DNA from: CAYTPE01 sp964439885
Lineage (GTDB): Bacteria > Patescibacteriota > Patescibacteriia > Magasanikbacterales > GWA2-37-8
DNA: 6,021 nucleotides
NCBI GenBank assembly: GCA_964439885.1
Contig: CAYTPE010000067.1
Coordinates: 1 to 6,021, forward strand
Reading direction: 5' to 3'
Part shown: positions 5,623 to 6,021 of the stretch, piece after piece
Layout of the letters: each line of letters starts with the position of its first letter
Numbering within the stretch: the stretch's first letter is position 1
Notes under the pieces: model-generated
What the model was told of the DNA's origin: nothing
Databases searched by the model: none
Seen by the model: the letters and a program-made list of their open reading frames with translations, nothing else
Translations under genes and position numbers: made by a program

Positions 5623-6021
5623 ATGCCGTTACGTACTCGAATTTTCATACTCATTTCGGTGGTGGTACTCGTGGTGCTTGGCATCAGCGTGTTGATATTA
5701 CTCACTCGTCACCGTACGCCGCAGCCGACGAACACCACTACTATTCAGACCGGTGATAATACAACAGCGAACACCACCGATCAGCTTAACTTTAATAGCG
5801 CCAATGGAGCCGACAATGGCACGAGTCTCCCTATCAAACCACTCTCCGATGCCGAGCAAATCAGTTTTGGTATCAAAAAACTCGCCAAAATTTTTATTGA
5901 ACGCTACTACACATACTCAACCGACAGTAACTACCAAAACATTCGTGATGTGGCTGATCTTGTAACGCCAACCCTGTGGCAAAAGGTGAGTGGGCGCATG
6001 CAAACTCCAGCCACCAGCACG
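5623..6021 (+). CDS. Single-pass membrane protein, possible VirB8/TcpC-like component (3'-partial)
   Basis: The frame runs without a stop from the ATG at 5623 to the right edge (133 codons), so the gene is cut by the window. A short basic N-terminus (MPLRTR) is followed by one strong membrane helix at about residues 7-28. A Thr/Asn-rich linker (about 32-68) resembles a disordered extracytoplasmic tether. From residue 74 a folded domain starts, with an amphipathic helix and FIERYYTYSTDSNYQNIRDV (91-110), then VTPTLWQKVSGRM. The layout of N-terminal anchor, linker and a domain opening with a long aromatic helix is that of VirB8/TcpC proteins with an NTF2-like fold. The position directly after VirB4 also fits, but too little is visible to be sure. 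Membrane orientation is ambiguous because basic residues lie on both sides (R4, R6 against R29, R31). It starts 5 bases after the VirB4 stop, consistent with the same transcript. Confidence 0.8.
   Translation, partial: MPLRTRIFILISVVVLVVLGISVLILLTRHRTPQPTNTTTIQTGDNTTANTTDQLNFNSANGADNGTSLPIKPLSDAEQISFGIKKLAKIFIERYYTYSTDSNYQNIRDVADLVTPTLWQKVSGRMQTPATST

Overview
The window looks like part of a bacterial chromosome from a Patescibacteria (Candidate Phyla Radiation) member, possibly a Parcubacteria-like lineage. This is inferred from three things. The N-terminus of the PrgI-type protein (VPQFIDVEDKVFGPVT) and the PrgI / TraC-like / VirB4 gene order are of the kind recalled from that group. Genes are tightly packed and lack Shine-Dalgarno sequences. 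Coding seems to follow the standard bacterial code: TGA ends the PrgI gene and no TGA occurs inside the other long reading frames. GC content is about 50% in a sampled part of the VirB4 gene and about 42% over the first 300 bases (hand counts). All seven genes lie on the + strand; the last runs off the right edge and the first may run off the left edge.

Region 1 (1-2508) holds three consecutive proteins I do not recognise. They are a small acidic protein (15-305), a 330-residue helix-rich protein (307-1299) and a 401-residue protein with a short folded head, long Pro/Ala-rich linkers and two helical domains (1303-2508). Junctions are 1 to 3 bases, and the third gene ends 2 bases before the PrgI gene, so all three were probably recruited to the same machine.

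Region 2 (2511-6021) is a type IV secretion-like module. It contains a PrgI-family inner-membrane protein with two membrane helices (2511-2942), a soluble TraC-like protein (3039-3731), a full VirB4 motor ATPase with Walker A and B (3740-5617), and the start of a single-pass membrane protein whose layout suggests a VirB8/TcpC-like channel component (5623 onward). The only non-coding gap, 2943-3038, carries a good extended -10 promoter element and an imperfect palindrome. The TraC-like, VirB4 and membrane-protein genes may therefore be expressed separately from the four genes before them.

Working model (inference): VirB4 powers an envelope-spanning complex through PrgI and the TraC-like protein at the inner membrane. 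The VirB8-like protein would be an assembly scaffold, and the three unknown upstream proteins would be lineage-specific cytoplasmic or peripheral partners. No relaxase, VirD4 coupling protein, VirB6, pilin, integrase, IS element, CRISPR array, tRNA or rRNA is visible, so whether the machine moves DNA or protein cannot be judged from this window.
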